From contig SHAK01000005.1 of NCBI GenBank assembly GCA_004213515.1, positions 36,610-100,609 of the forward strand: 64,000 bases of DNA, given 5' to 3'. The translations under genes and the position numbers were made by a program. Below, in pieces: positions 48,003 to 57,744 of the stretch. Origin of the DNA: Limisphaerales bacterium (lineage in GTDB: Bacteria; Verrucomicrobiota; Verrucomicrobiia; Limisphaerales; UBA1096). The notes beneath the pieces were generated by a model. The model saw only the letters and a list, made by a program, of their open reading frames with translations. It had not been told where the DNA came from and made no database searches. Each line of letters starts with the position of its first letter. Position 1 is the first letter of the stretch.

Positions 48003-49676
48003 TTAATCTGGTTCACCCTCTGTTGTCCAATACTTATGCATTTCATCTGATGAAGGGATGATTAAAGGACGCAACACGCGAAAACCAAGAAACTGAGCAT
48101 CTGTATGATACCAAATGCTTTTTGGCAGTTGAGGATCCTGAAATTTCCAATCCGATGAAGATGCTATTCGATAAGCACTTCTAAGTTTTTCTGGCTTATC
48201 CATCCAAGAGCCTCCCCTAGCGACCCTTGGGTAAAGATCTTTGCCGTATTGAAATGGGTTAGCAATAGAACCTTGGTATGTACTGTAAATATCAGGTAAA
48301 TACTGATCAGCAGTCCATTCACTTACATTTCCATGCATATCGTGTAGACCCCAAGGATTAGGTTTCTTGGTTCCAACTTTCTGGTATTTAAAATTACTAT
48401 TTCCGTCATGCCACGCATATTCATCAAGAGCTGAAATATCATTACCAAAGCTGTAAGCTGTATCACTTCCAGCTCTACAAGCATATTCCCATTCAGCCTC
48501 AGTCGGCAATCGATAATAATGACCTGTTTTAGCTGATAGCCATTTACAATAAGTGTTCGCAGCAAGCTGGGTCATACTGATAGCAGGAAACCCGTCTGTT
48601 CCCATTCCAAAACTCATTTCAACATAAGGGGTAGTAGGTCTAGCAACTGCATCAGAAACCGCATTAAGCTCTGGCTTATAGCCTCTCAATTTCATAACCA
48701 TTTTCTCCTCTTCTTGATACATAAAAAGAGAATATAGATTCCATGTTGTTTCAGTCTTGGCCATCCAAAACGGAGCAATTTTCACTTTATGCTGCGGCCC
48801 CTCATTAGCTTTGTGTCCTTTTTCAGTTTTTGGACTACCCATTACAAAGTCTCCACTAGGTATTGGAATCATTTCAAACTTCACACCTGTTCCGGGAATT
48901 TCATCTGTATAAGGCTTCATTGTTGGCTCGAGCTGCTTAATCAACTTGTCCATTGCCTTAGCTCGAATATCAACTACCTCTTTGGGCGCTATAGGCAAAC
49001 CACCCCCAACAATAGGTGCTGGCATTTCTTTCACCTCTAATTCGACCCCAACAGGCCAAACAGCTCCTTGAACAATCCAATCTCGTAACAAATTAAGCTG
49101 CTTCTCTTCAAGCGGTCCACCTTTCTCGGGTCGCGGAAGCGCATCAGGATTATCAGTAGGTAAAGATGCAAACTGATATAGTTTACTCTTGTCTAAATCA
49201 AATGGAACAACTGCATTTTTGAAATCAAAATCTTCTTCATAGAAACCCTCAAGAAGAGGTTTAATATCTTTAACAAATTCTATTCGTCGAACCTGTTTTA
49301 AAACCATTCCTTTAGGCCATTTTGCTCCAGCAGCAATCCATTCTTTTAACACGTCAGCTTGTGACTTAGATAAAAAAGGTGCTTTAGGCGGCATAACTTC
49401 ATCAGCATCAGGAGGCAATATAGTAGTAGTATAAAGCGTACTATCCTCAGGTTTACCGGGAACAACAACTTCACCATATTCGCTCCCTTCAAGAAGCGCT
49501 TCATAAGTATGAATCGCAAGTTCCCCTTTTGGTTTTTTTTCACCATGACAACTAAGACATGCTGACTCGAGTACAGGCTTAACCTGTTTCTCAAAAGAAA
49601 CCTCAGCTCTTGCTGAACTACTCAACAATGCTCCAATAGAACCAGCTAATAATAAAAAACTTAATTTCACTCGCAT
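48003..49676 (-). CDS. PSCyt / haemless PSCyt-like / FGE-like (SUMF1) fusion
   Basis: 557 residues from ATG 49676 (an ATG at 49718 would add 14 residues before the signal peptide). Signal peptide to about residue 24; cytochrome domain with one haem motif CLSCH (C40, C43, H44) and MPPKA. A second, similar domain (RRIEFVKDIKPLLEGFYEE, LRDWIVQGAVWPVGVEL) has no CxxCH. The C-terminal half is SUMF1/FGE-like (FVMGSPKTEKGHKANEGPQH, RLPTEAEWEYACRAGSDTAY, ARGGSWMDKPEKLRSAYRIA). The cysteine pair of true FGE is absent in that last stretch, so formylglycine-generating activity is unlikely. Probably periplasmic. Confidence 0.85.
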   Translation of the reverse strand: MRVKLSFLLLAGSIGALLSSSARAEVSFEKQVKPVLESACLSCHGEKKPKGELAIHTYEALLEGSEYGEVVVPGKPEDSTLYTTTILPPDADEVMPPKAPFLSKSQADVLKEWIAAGAKWPKGMVLKQVRRIEFVKDIKPLLEGFYEEDFDFKNAVVPFDLDKSKLYQFASLPTDNPDALPRPEKGGPLEEKQLNLLRDWIVQGAVWPVGVELEVKEMPAPIVGGGLPIAPKEVVDIRAKAMDKLIKQLEPTMKPYTDEIPGTGVKFEMIPIPSGDFVMGSPKTEKGHKANEGPQHKVKIAPFWMAKTETTWNLYSLFMYQEEEKMVMKLRGYKPELNAVSDAVARPTTPYVEMSFGMGTDGFPAISMTQLAANTYCKWLSAKTGHYYRLPTEAEWEYACRAGSDTAYSFGNDISALDEYAWHDGNSNFKYQKVGTKKPNPWGLHDMHGNVSEWTADQYLPDIYSTYQGSIANPFQYGKDLYPRVARGGSWMDKPEKLRSAYRIASSSDWKFQDPQLPKSIWYHTDAQFLGFRVLRPLIIPSSDEMHKYWTTEGEPD

Positions 49677-50105
49677 CACAAGAAGGGTTAATTTCCTTTG
49701 AGAAAGACTGAATGTCAATCGACTGTTTATCTAAACAAACTTTAATTGCAGAAAATATGCGACATGAAATCAATCTCAATCTTAATATTAGATCAATTCA
49801 CGAATCGGCTTGTGTCCATTTGTTATGTATTGAGGGCGCCCAGATAAATCAGGCAAAGCTAATCCTCCCATTGCTAATCCCACAATTTTAAGGAAATTAC
49901 GTCGACTCGTCCCGTCACAAAACTGGCCGGAAGAATTACTAATCAAACTCAGCATGACTTCTAATAATCCAACATTAGAGAAAGGCCGGATAAAGAAACA
50001 CTGAGCATTTCGAAGATGTTTGTAACACTGTTTTCATTCTTTTCGACGTGCAACACTTAATCAAGTAACATAAAATTTTACCTTATCTGAACGATAACCA
50101 TCTAA
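49677..50105. other. 429-base intergenic region holding a gene remnant
   Basis: Contains a 55-codon minus-strand reading frame (49788-49955) resembling a DUF1501 head joined to its tail. The remainder is AT-rich. The part at 49956-50105 must carry the promoter of the phosphoesterase gene at 50106. I saw no RNA gene or repeat elsewhere in it. Confidence 0.6.
49788..49955 (-). pseudogene. DUF1501 remnant: N-terminal Tat leader fused to C-terminal tail
   Basis: 55 residues from ATG 49955 to TAA 49788, too short for a normal member (about 450-500). It starts MLSLISNSSGQFCDGTSRRN and continues FLKIVGLAMGGLALPDL, which is the usual head of DUF1501 (sulfatase-like, twin-arginine) proteins. It then jumps to SGRPQYITNGHKPIRELI before the stop, which looks like the usual tail of the same family. 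The central 400 or so residues are missing while the frame is intact, so an in-frame internal deletion is likely. DUF1501 genes usually pair with PSCyt genes, and a PSCyt gene lies next door. Confidence 0.7.
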
Positions 50106-51920
50106 ATGAGACAATTTAAATTTAGTGTTCGAACAACGGCAATAATATTCGCCACATTAATTCTTCCAAATTTATGCCAACCTCACAATGGTCCTCACTC
50201 ATCCGTACACGATACTGTTGCCGGCATACTTAATCGGTTTAAGGCTACATTATCAACCGATGAAGTTGTTTCAATCGACTTAGCAAAAGCTCGGTCTCTA
50301 CTAACCAAAAATGAAAAGCACATACTATCTCACGAGCACATAACCTTTCATGTAAATATCCCTGTAAAGGTTTTCATTATCAGAGATGCATCAATGGGAG
50401 ACAAACCGTTCTGGTTAAAAGAACGAGATTTTAAACCTTTAGGCCTAAAATTTAAAATCCAAAACAGAAATGTCGATTTCTGGGTAAAAGACTTCGAAGC
50501 CGGCCGGATTAGTCTCGGCATCAATTCACTTTCAGGGAACGATCATCACTATGGAGTTGCCCTTATGCCTCTAAAATCCAACCCCAAGCTGGAAGTCACA
50601 AAAATGTACCCAGGCCAATTAAGAACAGCTCCAATGAAAGCAGGGGTTAAACCATTTGTTGATAAAAACGAAAAACTACCTGCACTCCCAACTGTTCTCT
50701 CAGGGCTGACGATTGTCCAAACGGTATATAAAAATAGAAACGATGCTAAACTGATTGGGATTTACCGAAAAACATCATATCCCAGTGGCCCAAAACCAGA
50801 TCAAATCGTACTTACATGGGCAAACGACCCAAAAACAAGTCAGACCATTCAATGGCGTACTGACAAGACTGTTAATAAAAGCCAATTACAATGGATCAAA
50901 AAAAACGATTTCAATCGTTTTCAACCAGGGAAACCAAAAATCATTAATGCTGTAACCGTTGAAATGCTAAACACAAATTATGTAAACGACCCAAAAATAC
51001 ATCGTCATACAGTTAACCTTACTGGACTCGAGCCCAACACTTCTTATCTATATTCTGTTGGACTAAAGTCAGCTAACAGTTGGTCCGAATTGTCAGAATT
51101 TCAAACAGCTCCAAACAAAACCGAACCCTTTTCGTTTGTTTATATGGGAGACGCACAAAACGGCCTCGACGGATGGCGTTCCATGATTACAGGAGCATTT
51201 CGAAAACGCCCCAATGCAGCCTTCTATATAATGGCCGGCGATCTTGTTGATCGCGGTAATGAGATCGATGATTGGGACAATATGCTTCATCAAGCTAGAG
51301 ATATATACAACCGGCGCCCTTTAATCCCTGCAATAGGCAACCACGAAATTCAAGGCGGACATCCTACTACATATCTCAAACTTTTTGACCTCCCTAAAAA
51401 CGGACCAGAAAAAATTGAACCAGAACGTTGCTACACATTCAAATACAGTAACGCTGAGTTTTTTATATTAGACACAACACTAGCTCCAAAGCTACAAACC
51501 GAATGGTTAGAAAAAGTTTTATCAAAAAGCACTGCCACCTGGAAATTCGCTATATATCACCATCCTGCATACTCATCCGAACCAGCTCGAGATAACAAAA
51601 AAGTGAGAAACTTATGGACTCCTATCTTCGATAAATATCATTTAGATATGGCATTACAAGGGCATGACCACGCATACCTGCGCACATATCCAATGAAAGA
51701 ACAAAAACGAGTCGCTACAGCTAAAGAAGGCACTTACTATATAGTTTCAGTCTCAGGCACCAAATTCTATGAGCAAGATCCGCGGGACTATACTGAAGTC
51801 GGTTTTACCAACACTCCAACTTTTCAAATCTTAGACATTCTAATAGACGGGAATAAACTTATCTACAAAGCATACGATGCTGAAGATAAGATTCGGGACG
51901 AGATTGTAATTGAAAAATAG
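50106..51920 (+). CDS. Purple-acid-phosphatase-like metallophosphoesterase
   Basis: 604 residues with a signal peptide (about 1-26). An N-terminal region of no recognised family (about 27-225) is followed by a fibronectin-like domain typical of purple acid phosphatases (VNLTGLEPNTSYLYSVGLKS). Then a metallophosphoesterase core: YMGDAQNG, GDLVDRGNEID, GNHEIQGG, HHPAYSS and GHDHAYLR supply the metal ligands in order. Probable secreted phosphomonoesterase for phosphate scavenging. It stands alone; the prepilin gene follows 57 bases downstream. Confidence 0.9.
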   Translation: MRQFKFSVRTTAIIFATLILPNLCQPHNGPHSSVHDTVAGILNRFKATLSTDEVVSIDLAKARSLLTKNEKHILSHEHITFHVNIPVKVFIIRDASMGDKPFWLKERDFKPLGLKFKIQNRNVDFWVKDFEAGRISLGINSLSGNDHHYGVALMPLKSNPKLEVTKMYPGQLRTAPMKAGVKPFVDKNEKLPALPTVLSGLTIVQTVYKNRNDAKLIGIYRKTSYPSGPKPDQIVLTWANDPKTSQTIQWRTDKTVNKSQLQWIKKNDFNRFQPGKPKIINAVTVEMLNTNYVNDPKIHRHTVNLTGLEPNTSYLYSVGLKSANSWSELSEFQTAPNKTEPFSFVYMGDAQNGLDGWRSMITGAFRKRPNAAFYIMAGDLVDRGNEIDDWDNMLHQARDIYNRRPLIPAIGNHEIQGGHPTTYLKLFDLPKNGPEKIEPERCYTFKYSNAEFFILDTTLAPKLQTEWLEKVLSKSTATWKFAIYHHPAYSSEPARDNKKVRNLWTPIFDKYHLDMALQGHDHAYLRTYPMKEQKRVATAKEGTYYIVSVSGTKFYEQDPRDYTEVGFTNTPTFQILDILIDGNKLIYKAYDAEDKIRDEIVIEK

Positions 51921-51977
51921 ACTCTAAAAAGCTTGATGCTGTAAACAAAGGAGCACAGCCTCTACTCATAATTCCCT

Positions 51978-52781
51978 ATGAGGCTATCACAGTTAAAAAA
52001 ACTTGGTTTCACATTAATTGAACTGTTAGTGGTTATAGCTATTATTGCCATATTGGCCGGAATGCTTCTCCCTGCTTTAGCTAAAGCAAAAAGCAAAGCA
52101 ACAGGAGCCAAATGCTCCAGCAATCTTAGACAAATGGGAATAGCTCTAATTGCCTTCTCAGACGACTTCGGCCATTACCCTGTTGGAATCAACGGAAATC
52201 GAGGCTCTTCATGGATTTGGCCTTCACAGATTAGACAATATCTCGGAGGCAATACTGCACGAAGCACAGAACTGTTTAAGTGCCCGTCTGCACCAGATAA
52301 AGCAAACTGGAAGGTTAAGTTCTCAGGCAGCCAACCAGCTGAAGACGGATACCTAAAAGGAGAAGTTCGCCTTCGCCCAGGAGGCGTAAGCTTCATGAGT
52401 TACGGATACAACGTTTGGGGAGCGTGGGCGGGCATGATTCCTAATCAAGGGATGGGGGTTTACAAAGACCATCAAAACTGGGGAGAAACCAAACCAAGCC
52501 AAGTTTTAGTTCCAAGCGAAATGATCGCAATTGGCGACAGCAATTGGGATCTTAATCAAGAAGGAGACAGGGATTGGAGTGGCTTTATAGGAATGTATGC
52601 AAAACGCCAATGGCCTCTACCACTTCACAGTGAACGAGCAGAAATTCTTTTTGTAGACGGACATGTAAATGCCGAAAAAAGAACAGACCTTGTAGCCCAA
52701 TTGAATAAAGACCAAGGCAGAAAAGATTTTGCAGCTAAACGCTGGAACCTAGACAATACACCGCACCACGAACGACGATAA
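51978..52781 (+). CDS. H-X9-DG prepilin-type protein
   Basis: 267 residues. The short leader MRLSQLKKLG precedes mature [29 protein letters not shown] at +5 and Gly at -1. C-terminal motif HSERAEILFVDGHV matches His-X9-Asp-Gly exactly. Third copy in the window of this family; its first 28 mature residues are identical to those of the proteins at 40204 and 41103, though encoded by different codons. It ends at a bidirectional terminator. Confidence 0.86.
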   Translation: MRLSQLKKLGFTLIELLVVIAIIAILAGMLLPALAKAKSKATGAKCSSNLRQMGIALIAFSDDFGHYPVGINGNRGSSWIWPSQIRQYLGGNTARSTELFKCPSAPDKANWKVKFSGSQPAEDGYLKGEVRLRPGGVSFMSYGYNVWGAWAGMIPNQGMGVYKDHQNWGETKPSQVLVPSEMIAIGDSNWDLNQEGDRDWSGFIGMYAKRQWPLPLHSERAEILFVDGHVNAEKRTDLVAQLNKDQGRKDFAAKRWNLDNTPHHERR

Positions 52782-52790
52782 TTGAATAAT

Positions 52791-52818
52791 AAAAAAGGAG
52801 CCCTGAGGCTCCTTTGTA
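52791..52818. terminator. Bidirectional rho-independent terminator
   Basis: AAAGGAGCC (52794-52802), loop CTGA, GGCTCCTTT (52807-52815). It is flanked by a run of A on the left and T on the right, so it works for both strands. It sits between the convergent prepilin and isomerase-like genes. Confidence 0.8.
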
Positions 52819-52839
52819 AATCAACGCTAGAAACGTTTT

Positions 52840-53757
52840 TCAGGATAGTTGGTCTCGTACTTTTTCAAGCAACGCCTTGGTTAGCTCAATCCCCTTGTAA
52901 GCATCCACTTTATTGCCTTCATATTCTATTCCTACATAGCCATTGTAGCCGTGTGATAAAACAATCTTCATCATACGTAAATAATCAGTTCTAACTTCAT
53001 TGCCACCTGCATCAAACTCATGCGATTTAGCACTTACCGCTTTAGCATAAGGCATTAATTCCTCAACACCTTTATAGCGATCGTACCACTTGCCACCACC
53101 AACATTAAAATTACCGAAGTCTGGGAGTGTTCCGCAGTTTTTGTGATTAACAATCTTCATAACACCAGCAAGCCATTCTCCGTTAGAAGAAAGACCACCA
53201 TGGTTCTCAACAATAACATTCAAACCTTGTCCTGCCCCATACTCAGATAATTGACGAAGACCATCAGCGGCAAGTTTTTGCTTTTCCTCAAAGCTTCCAT
53301 TCCCAGTAGTACCAGCATTAACTCGAATTGAATGGCAACCTAGAAACTTAGCTGCATCAATCCATTTGTGATGATTTGATACAGTCTTAGCTCTTTCAGC
53401 AGAGTCTGCATGCCCCAGCTGACCTTCGCCGTCAACCATGATCAACAAACTCTCTACACCATGATCAGATGCTCGCTTTTTCAATTCAGCTAAATAACTC
53501 TGATCCCTAGCTTTTGATTTGAAAAACTGATTAACGTACTCAATAGCACCGATATCGAATTTTTCTCGTGATACTTTAGCAAAATCTAGAGCATCAATTT
53601 TACCACCAAAAAATTGGCGATTCATAGACCATTGAGCCAAAGAAATATCAAACAACTTGCCACTTCTAATGAAGGTTTCACAACCGGTCACCGCTGCCGC
53701 ACCAACCCCTAAAAGGGTGTGCTTTAAAAACTCACGTCTATTAGTTTGAATTTTCAT
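52840..53757 (-). CDS. Sugar phosphate isomerase/epimerase-like TIM barrel, Tat lipoprotein
   Basis: 305 residues from ATG 53757 (a longer start at 53805 would overlap the transporter gene). The leader [21 protein letters not shown] ends at the lipobox VTGC, indicating twin-arginine export and lipid anchoring. The barrel shows metal-binding acidic residues in [27 protein letters not shown] and [14 protein letters not shown], as in the xylose isomerase-like AP_endonuc_2 family. Substrate unknown. Begins 4 bases after the MFS transporter stop. Confidence 0.85.
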   Translation of the reverse strand: MKIQTNRREFLKHTLLGVGAAAVTGCETFIRSGKLFDISLAQWSMNRQFFGGKIDALDFAKVSREKFDIGAIEYVNQFFKSKARDQSYLAELKKRASDHGVESLLIMVDGEGQLGHADSAERAKTVSNHHKWIDAAKFLGCHSIRVNAGTTGNGSFEEKQKLAADGLRQLSEYGAGQGLNVIVENHGGLSSNGEWLAGVMKIVNHKNCGTLPDFGNFNVGGGKWYDRYKGVEELMPYAKAVSAKSHEFDAGGNEVRTDYLRMMKIVLSHGYNGYVGIEYEGNKVDAYKGIELTKALLEKVRDQLS

Positions 53758-53761
53758 TGTC

Positions 53762-55117
53762 TTATTCGTTAATTGGTTTTTTCTTTTCATTGAAAATAAA
53801 TACAAAAATCAGCATTACTACCCCGGCAAATATAGCAGGTATTCCCCACATTGACTTCCATTCAAACGAAGCCAGTTCATCTTGACGGAATTTGTTTTTT
53901 TCTTTGATTAATCCATCAATTTTCTTCTGATCTTCAGCAGAAAGACTTCCCTCTGCTTGGTCTGTTATCGCTTTAATCTCTTCACCTTTGACCACAACTT
54001 GAGCGTTATAGTCCTTTGCTGCTTGAGGAGTATAACGTGCTTCAACATAACCTGCCGCCTGAGCCCCGATCATCATGCCCAAACCAAGTGTCAACATAAC
54101 TAGCAAACCCTGTGCTTGCGCGCGAATTGGCTTGTCAGCTTTTTGATCAGTATAAATTTGCCCAGTCACAAAAAAGAAATCGTAGCAGATACCATGAAGA
54201 ACAATCCCAATAATTATCATCCAACGAAGCTCATCTGGAGCTCCAATGGCGAATAATCCATACCTCAAAACCCATGCTAGCATCCCTATAGCCAACATCC
54301 ACTTTACCCCTAATCGAGCAAAGAAGAATGGCATTACTACCATAAAGAAAATCTCAGATATTTGCCCATATGACATGGTTGTACCAATTGGTAAACCAAC
54401 ATGCTCAACTACACGACTTGCTATTTGATAATAAAACGCTAGTGGGATGCAGATTAACATCGAAGAAATTATAAAAACTAAATACGAGCGATCCTTAAAA
54501 AGAGCTAAAGCATCAAGACCAAAGATTTGTGAGATCGTGATATCTCCATCTTTTACAGGAGGGGTGTCTGGAAGAAAAAAACTGAATAAACCAAGTAAAA
54601 GAGCAGCTACTGCCGTCATGTAAAACATACCAACATTGGTTTCATATCCTCCAAGTGTCAGCGCAAAACCAGCTGCAATCCAGCCGATTGTCCCCAACAC
54701 TCTAATACCAGGAAATTCTTTCTCTGGATTAGTCATGTTTTTCATAGCAATAGTGTTAGTCAAAGCTAACGTAGGAAAATACGTCAACATATAACCAAAG
54801 AAAAAACCCCAGTTCAAAATATTAGGTGAAGGGGATTCACCTTGCATAAACCCAATTGCGCAAAACATGATTACAGCTCCTAGAAGATGCAAAACTCCTA
54901 AAACACGTTGCGCTGAAAAGAATCGATCGGCTACTAAACCCACAAATAATGGTGTTATCATTCCAGCGATCGGTCCAACCGAATAAGTGTTAGCGGTGTC
55001 GCCAGCTTGAAATCCGATTGTGCCAAGATAGTTAGGCGCTGTAACATACCAAGAACCCCAAATAAAAAATTGGAGAAACATCATTACCGATAATTGCAGT
55101 CTAATAGAAAGGTTCAT
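53762..55117 (-). CDS. MFS nucleoside:H+ symporter-like transporter
   Basis: 451 residues, about twelve helices, starting with [20 protein letters not shown]. The N-terminal WGSWYVT segment and [20 protein letters not shown] are those of the nucleoside:proton symporter (NupG/XapB) branch of the major facilitator superfamily. A hydrophilic loop (about 360-415, [20 protein letters not shown]) lies near the C-terminus. PVC genomes often couple such carriers with exported isomerases and oxidoreductases; here the isomerase-like gene follows in the same operon, which suggests a sugar or nucleoside-derived substrate. Confidence 0.85.
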   Translation of the reverse strand: MNLSIRLQLSVMMFLQFFIWGSWYVTAPNYLGTIGFQAGDTANTYSVGPIAGMITPLFVGLVADRFFSAQRVLGVLHLLGAVIMFCAIGFMQGESPSPNILNWGFFFGYMLTYFPTLALTNTIAMKNMTNPEKEFPGIRVLGTIGWIAAGFALTLGGYETNVGMFYMTAVAALLLGLFSFFLPDTPPVKDGDITISQIFGLDALALFKDRSYLVFIISSMLICIPLAFYYQIASRVVEHVGLPIGTTMSYGQISEIFFMVVMPFFFARLGVKWMLAIGMLAWVLRYGLFAIGAPDELRWMIIIGIVLHGICYDFFFVTGQIYTDQKADKPIRAQAQGLLVMLTLGLGMMIGAQAAGYVEARYTPQAAKDYNAQVVVKGEEIKAITDQAEGSLSAEDQKKIDGLIKEKNKFRQDELASFEWKSMWGIPAIFAGVVMLIFVFIFNEKKKPINE

Positions 55118-55248
55118 TAGGAATAGTAATCTTAAGCTTACAAGTTGATTCAGCTGTGAAATTCAGTTTAAGAATATTCAAGCGGAACGAGCGTAGATTA
55201 GCCCTTGACCTTCTCTGTCGCAAGATTTCCTTTTATTTGCCGCAAGAC

Positions 55249-55278
55249 AAAAAAAAGACGAGCCTCGTTGGGCTCGCC
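55249..55278 (-). terminator. Rho-independent terminator of pnp
   Basis: On the minus strand: GGCGAGCC (55278-55271), a 6-base loop, GGCTCGTC (55264-55257, one G-U pair), then a run of T. It lies 26 bases downstream of the pnp stop. Confidence 0.75.
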
Positions 55279-55303
55279 TGTAAATGTTTTGGATAATACT
55301 TTT

Positions 55304-57496
55304 TTATTCCTCAGATTCGTCACCGGAATCCGAAGAAGAACCATCTTCATCCCCATCGCCAAATTCAGCTTTTCGATCCTCCATCGCAGCTTTTCGAGAA
55401 AGTTTGATGCGCCCCTTGTCATCGACCCCGATACACTTGACCCAGATTTCATCTCCATCTTTGACAATATCTTCTGTCTTTTTAACACGGAAATTAGCTA
55501 ATTCACTGATATGAACTAGACCATCTTTGCCTGGCAGAACTTCAACGAAACAGCCGAATTCTTTAATTGAAACAACTTTACCTCGATAGAGCTTACCAAC
55601 TTCTACCTCAGCAGTAATTCCTTCAATTGCATCTGTTGCAACTTGAAGACCATCAGCAGACATAGAATATATTAATACACGACCATCATCCTCGATATTG
55701 ATCTCACAACCGGACTCTTCGACGATACGCTTAATGTTTTTACCTCCAGGGCCAATCAATTCACCTATCTTTGATGGATCGATTGGAATAGTAACAATTC
55801 GCGGTGCATAAGGACTCATCTCTTCGCGTTCTTTATCAAGACACCCTCCCATATTAGCTAAAATTGCTGTTCGAGCTGTCTTAGCTTTAGCAATCGCCTC
55901 TTCCATTATTGAATGAGGAATGCCCTGCAACTTTAGGTCAAGCTGAAAGCCCGTAATACCCTGATCAGTACCAGCAATCTTACAGTCCATGTCACAAAAC
56001 GCATCTTCCCAACCGATGATGTCAGTCAATAATTTATAAGCCTCAATTTCTTTAGTCTCATTACTATCATTAATTTTCTCACGAGTGCAAAGCCCGATAC
56101 TTATTCCGGCAACTGGACGTTTCAAAGGAACCCCAGCATCAAGAAGTGCCAATGTGCCACTACATACAGCAGCCATGGAAGTCGACCCATTTGACTCCAT
56201 GATTTCCGCAGTTACACGAACCGCATATGGAAAATCCTCCAAACTAGGAATAACCGGAGAAATAGAGCGCTCCGCCAAAGCACCATGACCAATTTCACGA
56301 CGCCCAGGCCCCATAATACGTCCCGTTTCGCCTACAGAAAAATTTGGGAAGTTATAATGAAGCATGAATCGTTTTTCACTTGGCCCACCGGTATAGGCAT
56401 CAAAAGACTGTGTATCATCAGTTGTTCCCAATGTAACAAGAGACAATCCCTGTGTCTCACCGCGAGAGAACAGACCTGAACCGTGTGTGCGAGGAATCAT
56501 TCCCGCTTCACTTGTAAGAGGGCGAAGATCATCAAACCCACGTCCATCAAGTCGTTTACCATCATCGAGAACAAGCTTTCTAACAGCGGCTTTCTGAATA
56601 GCATAAAAAGCTTCATTAACTATAAATCCACTTACATTTTCATCACCGAACTTCTCGACAAGCTTTTCCTCCATTTCATCCTTCAGTGCATTACATGCAG
56701 CCTCACGCTCAAGTTTCGCCTGAATCAGTAATGCTTCAGTAATTCGATCTGAAATAATCGACTCAGCTTCCTCCTGAATATCAGACGCAACTACTCTTGG
56801 CTCGAATTTTCGTTTAGCTTTGCCAGCGGAAGCTGCCAATTCTTTCTGCGCAGAAACGAGAGGAGCTATCGACTCTTGGCCAAATTTTAAAGCCTGAAGA
56901 AAATCAGCCTCAGGAATTTCATCAGCAGACCCTTCGAACATAATCATGTCCGACTCATTGCCTACATAAACTAAATCGAGATCACTAGATTCCATTTGCT
57001 CATGAGTTGGGTTAGCAATAAAATTACCATCAACTCTTCCAACACGAACTGCACCAATAGGGCCCGCAAAAGGCAAGTCACTAATCATCAATGCAGCAGA
57101 TGCTCCATTTATAGAAAGAACATCAGAATCGTTATCTCCATCTGCACTAAGAAGAAGAGTTTGGATCTGCACTTCATTGAAATACCCTTTTGGAAATAAT
57201 GGACGAATTGGCCTGTCTGTAACGCGACAAGTGAGAATTTCTTTTTCAGATGGTCGACCTTCCCTCTTAAAGAAACCTCCGGGAAAGCGACCAGCAGCTG
57301 CTGCCTTCTCTCTGTAATCTACTGTAAGAGGAAAGAAATCTAGCCCCGGACGAGGTTTGGATGCGCCGCAAGCGGCTACCAATACTATGGTTTCTCCTAA
57401 TTGAACGGTAACTGCACCGTCTGCTTGTTTGGCAATCTTGCCTGATTCGATATGAATCTCGCCGCCACCAACTTTGGCGGTTACTTTATGTGACAT
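55304..57496 (-). CDS. pnp: Polyribonucleotide nucleotidyltransferase (PNPase)
   Basis: 730 residues. Phosphorolytic 3'-5' exoribonuclease of the degradosome type. Two RNase PH-like domains (KVGGGEIHIESGKIAKQADG at the N-terminus; RLDGRGFDDLRPLTSEAG at the second), catalytic-site stretch DMDCKIAGTDQGITGFQLD, KH domain (IGELIGPGGKNIKRIVEES) and an S1 domain (LYRGKVVSIKEFGCFVEVLP). The acidic tail EFGDGDEDGSSSDSGDESEE follows. Downstream of rpsO, the order normal in bacteria, with a structured leader in between. Confidence 0.97.
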   Translation of the reverse strand: MSHKVTAKVGGGEIHIESGKIAKQADGAVTVQLGETIVLVAACGASKPRPGLDFFPLTVDYREKAAAAGRFPGGFFKREGRPSEKEILTCRVTDRPIRPLFPKGYFNEVQIQTLLLSADGDNDSDVLSINGASAALMISDLPFAGPIGAVRVGRVDGNFIANPTHEQMESSDLDLVYVGNESDMIMFEGSADEIPEADFLQALKFGQESIAPLVSAQKELAASAGKAKRKFEPRVVASDIQEEAESIISDRITEALLIQAKLEREAACNALKDEMEEKLVEKFGDENVSGFIVNEAFYAIQKAAVRKLVLDDGKRLDGRGFDDLRPLTSEAGMIPRTHGSGLFSRGETQGLSLVTLGTTDDTQSFDAYTGGPSEKRFMLHYNFPNFSVGETGRIMGPGRREIGHGALAERSISPVIPSLEDFPYAVRVTAEIMESNGSTSMAAVCSGTLALLDAGVPLKRPVAGISIGLCTREKINDSNETKEIEAYKLLTDIIGWEDAFCDMDCKIAGTDQGITGFQLDLKLQGIPHSIMEEAIAKAKTARTAILANMGGCLDKEREEMSPYAPRIVTIPIDPSKIGELIGPGGKNIKRIVEESGCEINIEDDGRVLIYSMSADGLQVATDAIEGITAEVEVGKLYRGKVVSIKEFGCFVEVLPGKDGLVHISELANFRVKKTEDIVKDGDEIWVKCIGVDDKGRIKLSRKAAMEDRKAEFGDGDEDGSSSDSGDESEE

Positions 57497-57532
57497 ATTT
57501 ATCTTTCTATTGTGTCACACTCGTCGACGCGG

Positions 57533-57689
57533 AGAACTTCATTCAAGCCCCAGCCTCAAAGGGATTGAATGAAATACTCTGAACCAACAAGCATGAGGTT
57601 CTTCACGGCAGCCTACAGGGTAACAGCGGATTGGGCCGTGACCTCCAACCTCCAACCATTGGTGGCATTAAACCACTATAGTAAGTGCT
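57533..57689 (-). promoter_or_regulatory. Structured pnp leader RNA
   Basis: Several stems are visible in the RNA read from the minus strand. TCACGGC (57641-57635) pairs with GCCGTGA (57609-57603), extended by GAGGT/ACCTC outside. Nearer pnp, TTCATTCAA (57573-57565) pairs with TTGAATGAA (57546-57538), and TCCC/GGGG adds to it. In enteric bacteria the pnp leader hairpin is cut by RNase III in PNPase autoregulation; the same role here is inference. The region is more GC-rich than its surroundings, as structured RNA in an AT-rich genome often is. Confidence 0.5.
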
Positions 57690-57732
57690 CCCTAAAAAAT
57701 TCTAAAATGAAAGAGCGAAGAGAAACTCTTTC
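57690..57732 (-). terminator. Terminator-like hairpin after rpsO
   Basis: On the minus strand, GAAAGAG (57732-57726) pairs with CTCTTTC (57715-57709) around a 10-base loop, followed by ATTTTAGAATTTTTT. Twelve bases after the rpsO stop. It would end rpsO transcripts or attenuate read-through into pnp. Confidence 0.6.
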
Positions 57733-57744
57733 AGAAAAAAAATA

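Noticed and set aside
48003..49676. Candidate maturase for the nearby arylsulfatase
   Set aside because: The FGE-like domain lacks the two active cysteines, so the fold alone is not enough to assign this role.
57500..57690. Possible tRNA, 6S or tmRNA in the rpsO-pnp gap
   Set aside because: A GGTTCA stretch recalls a T-loop, but there is no cloverleaf, no CCA end and no closing stem typical of 6S or tmRNA; kept only as a structured leader.
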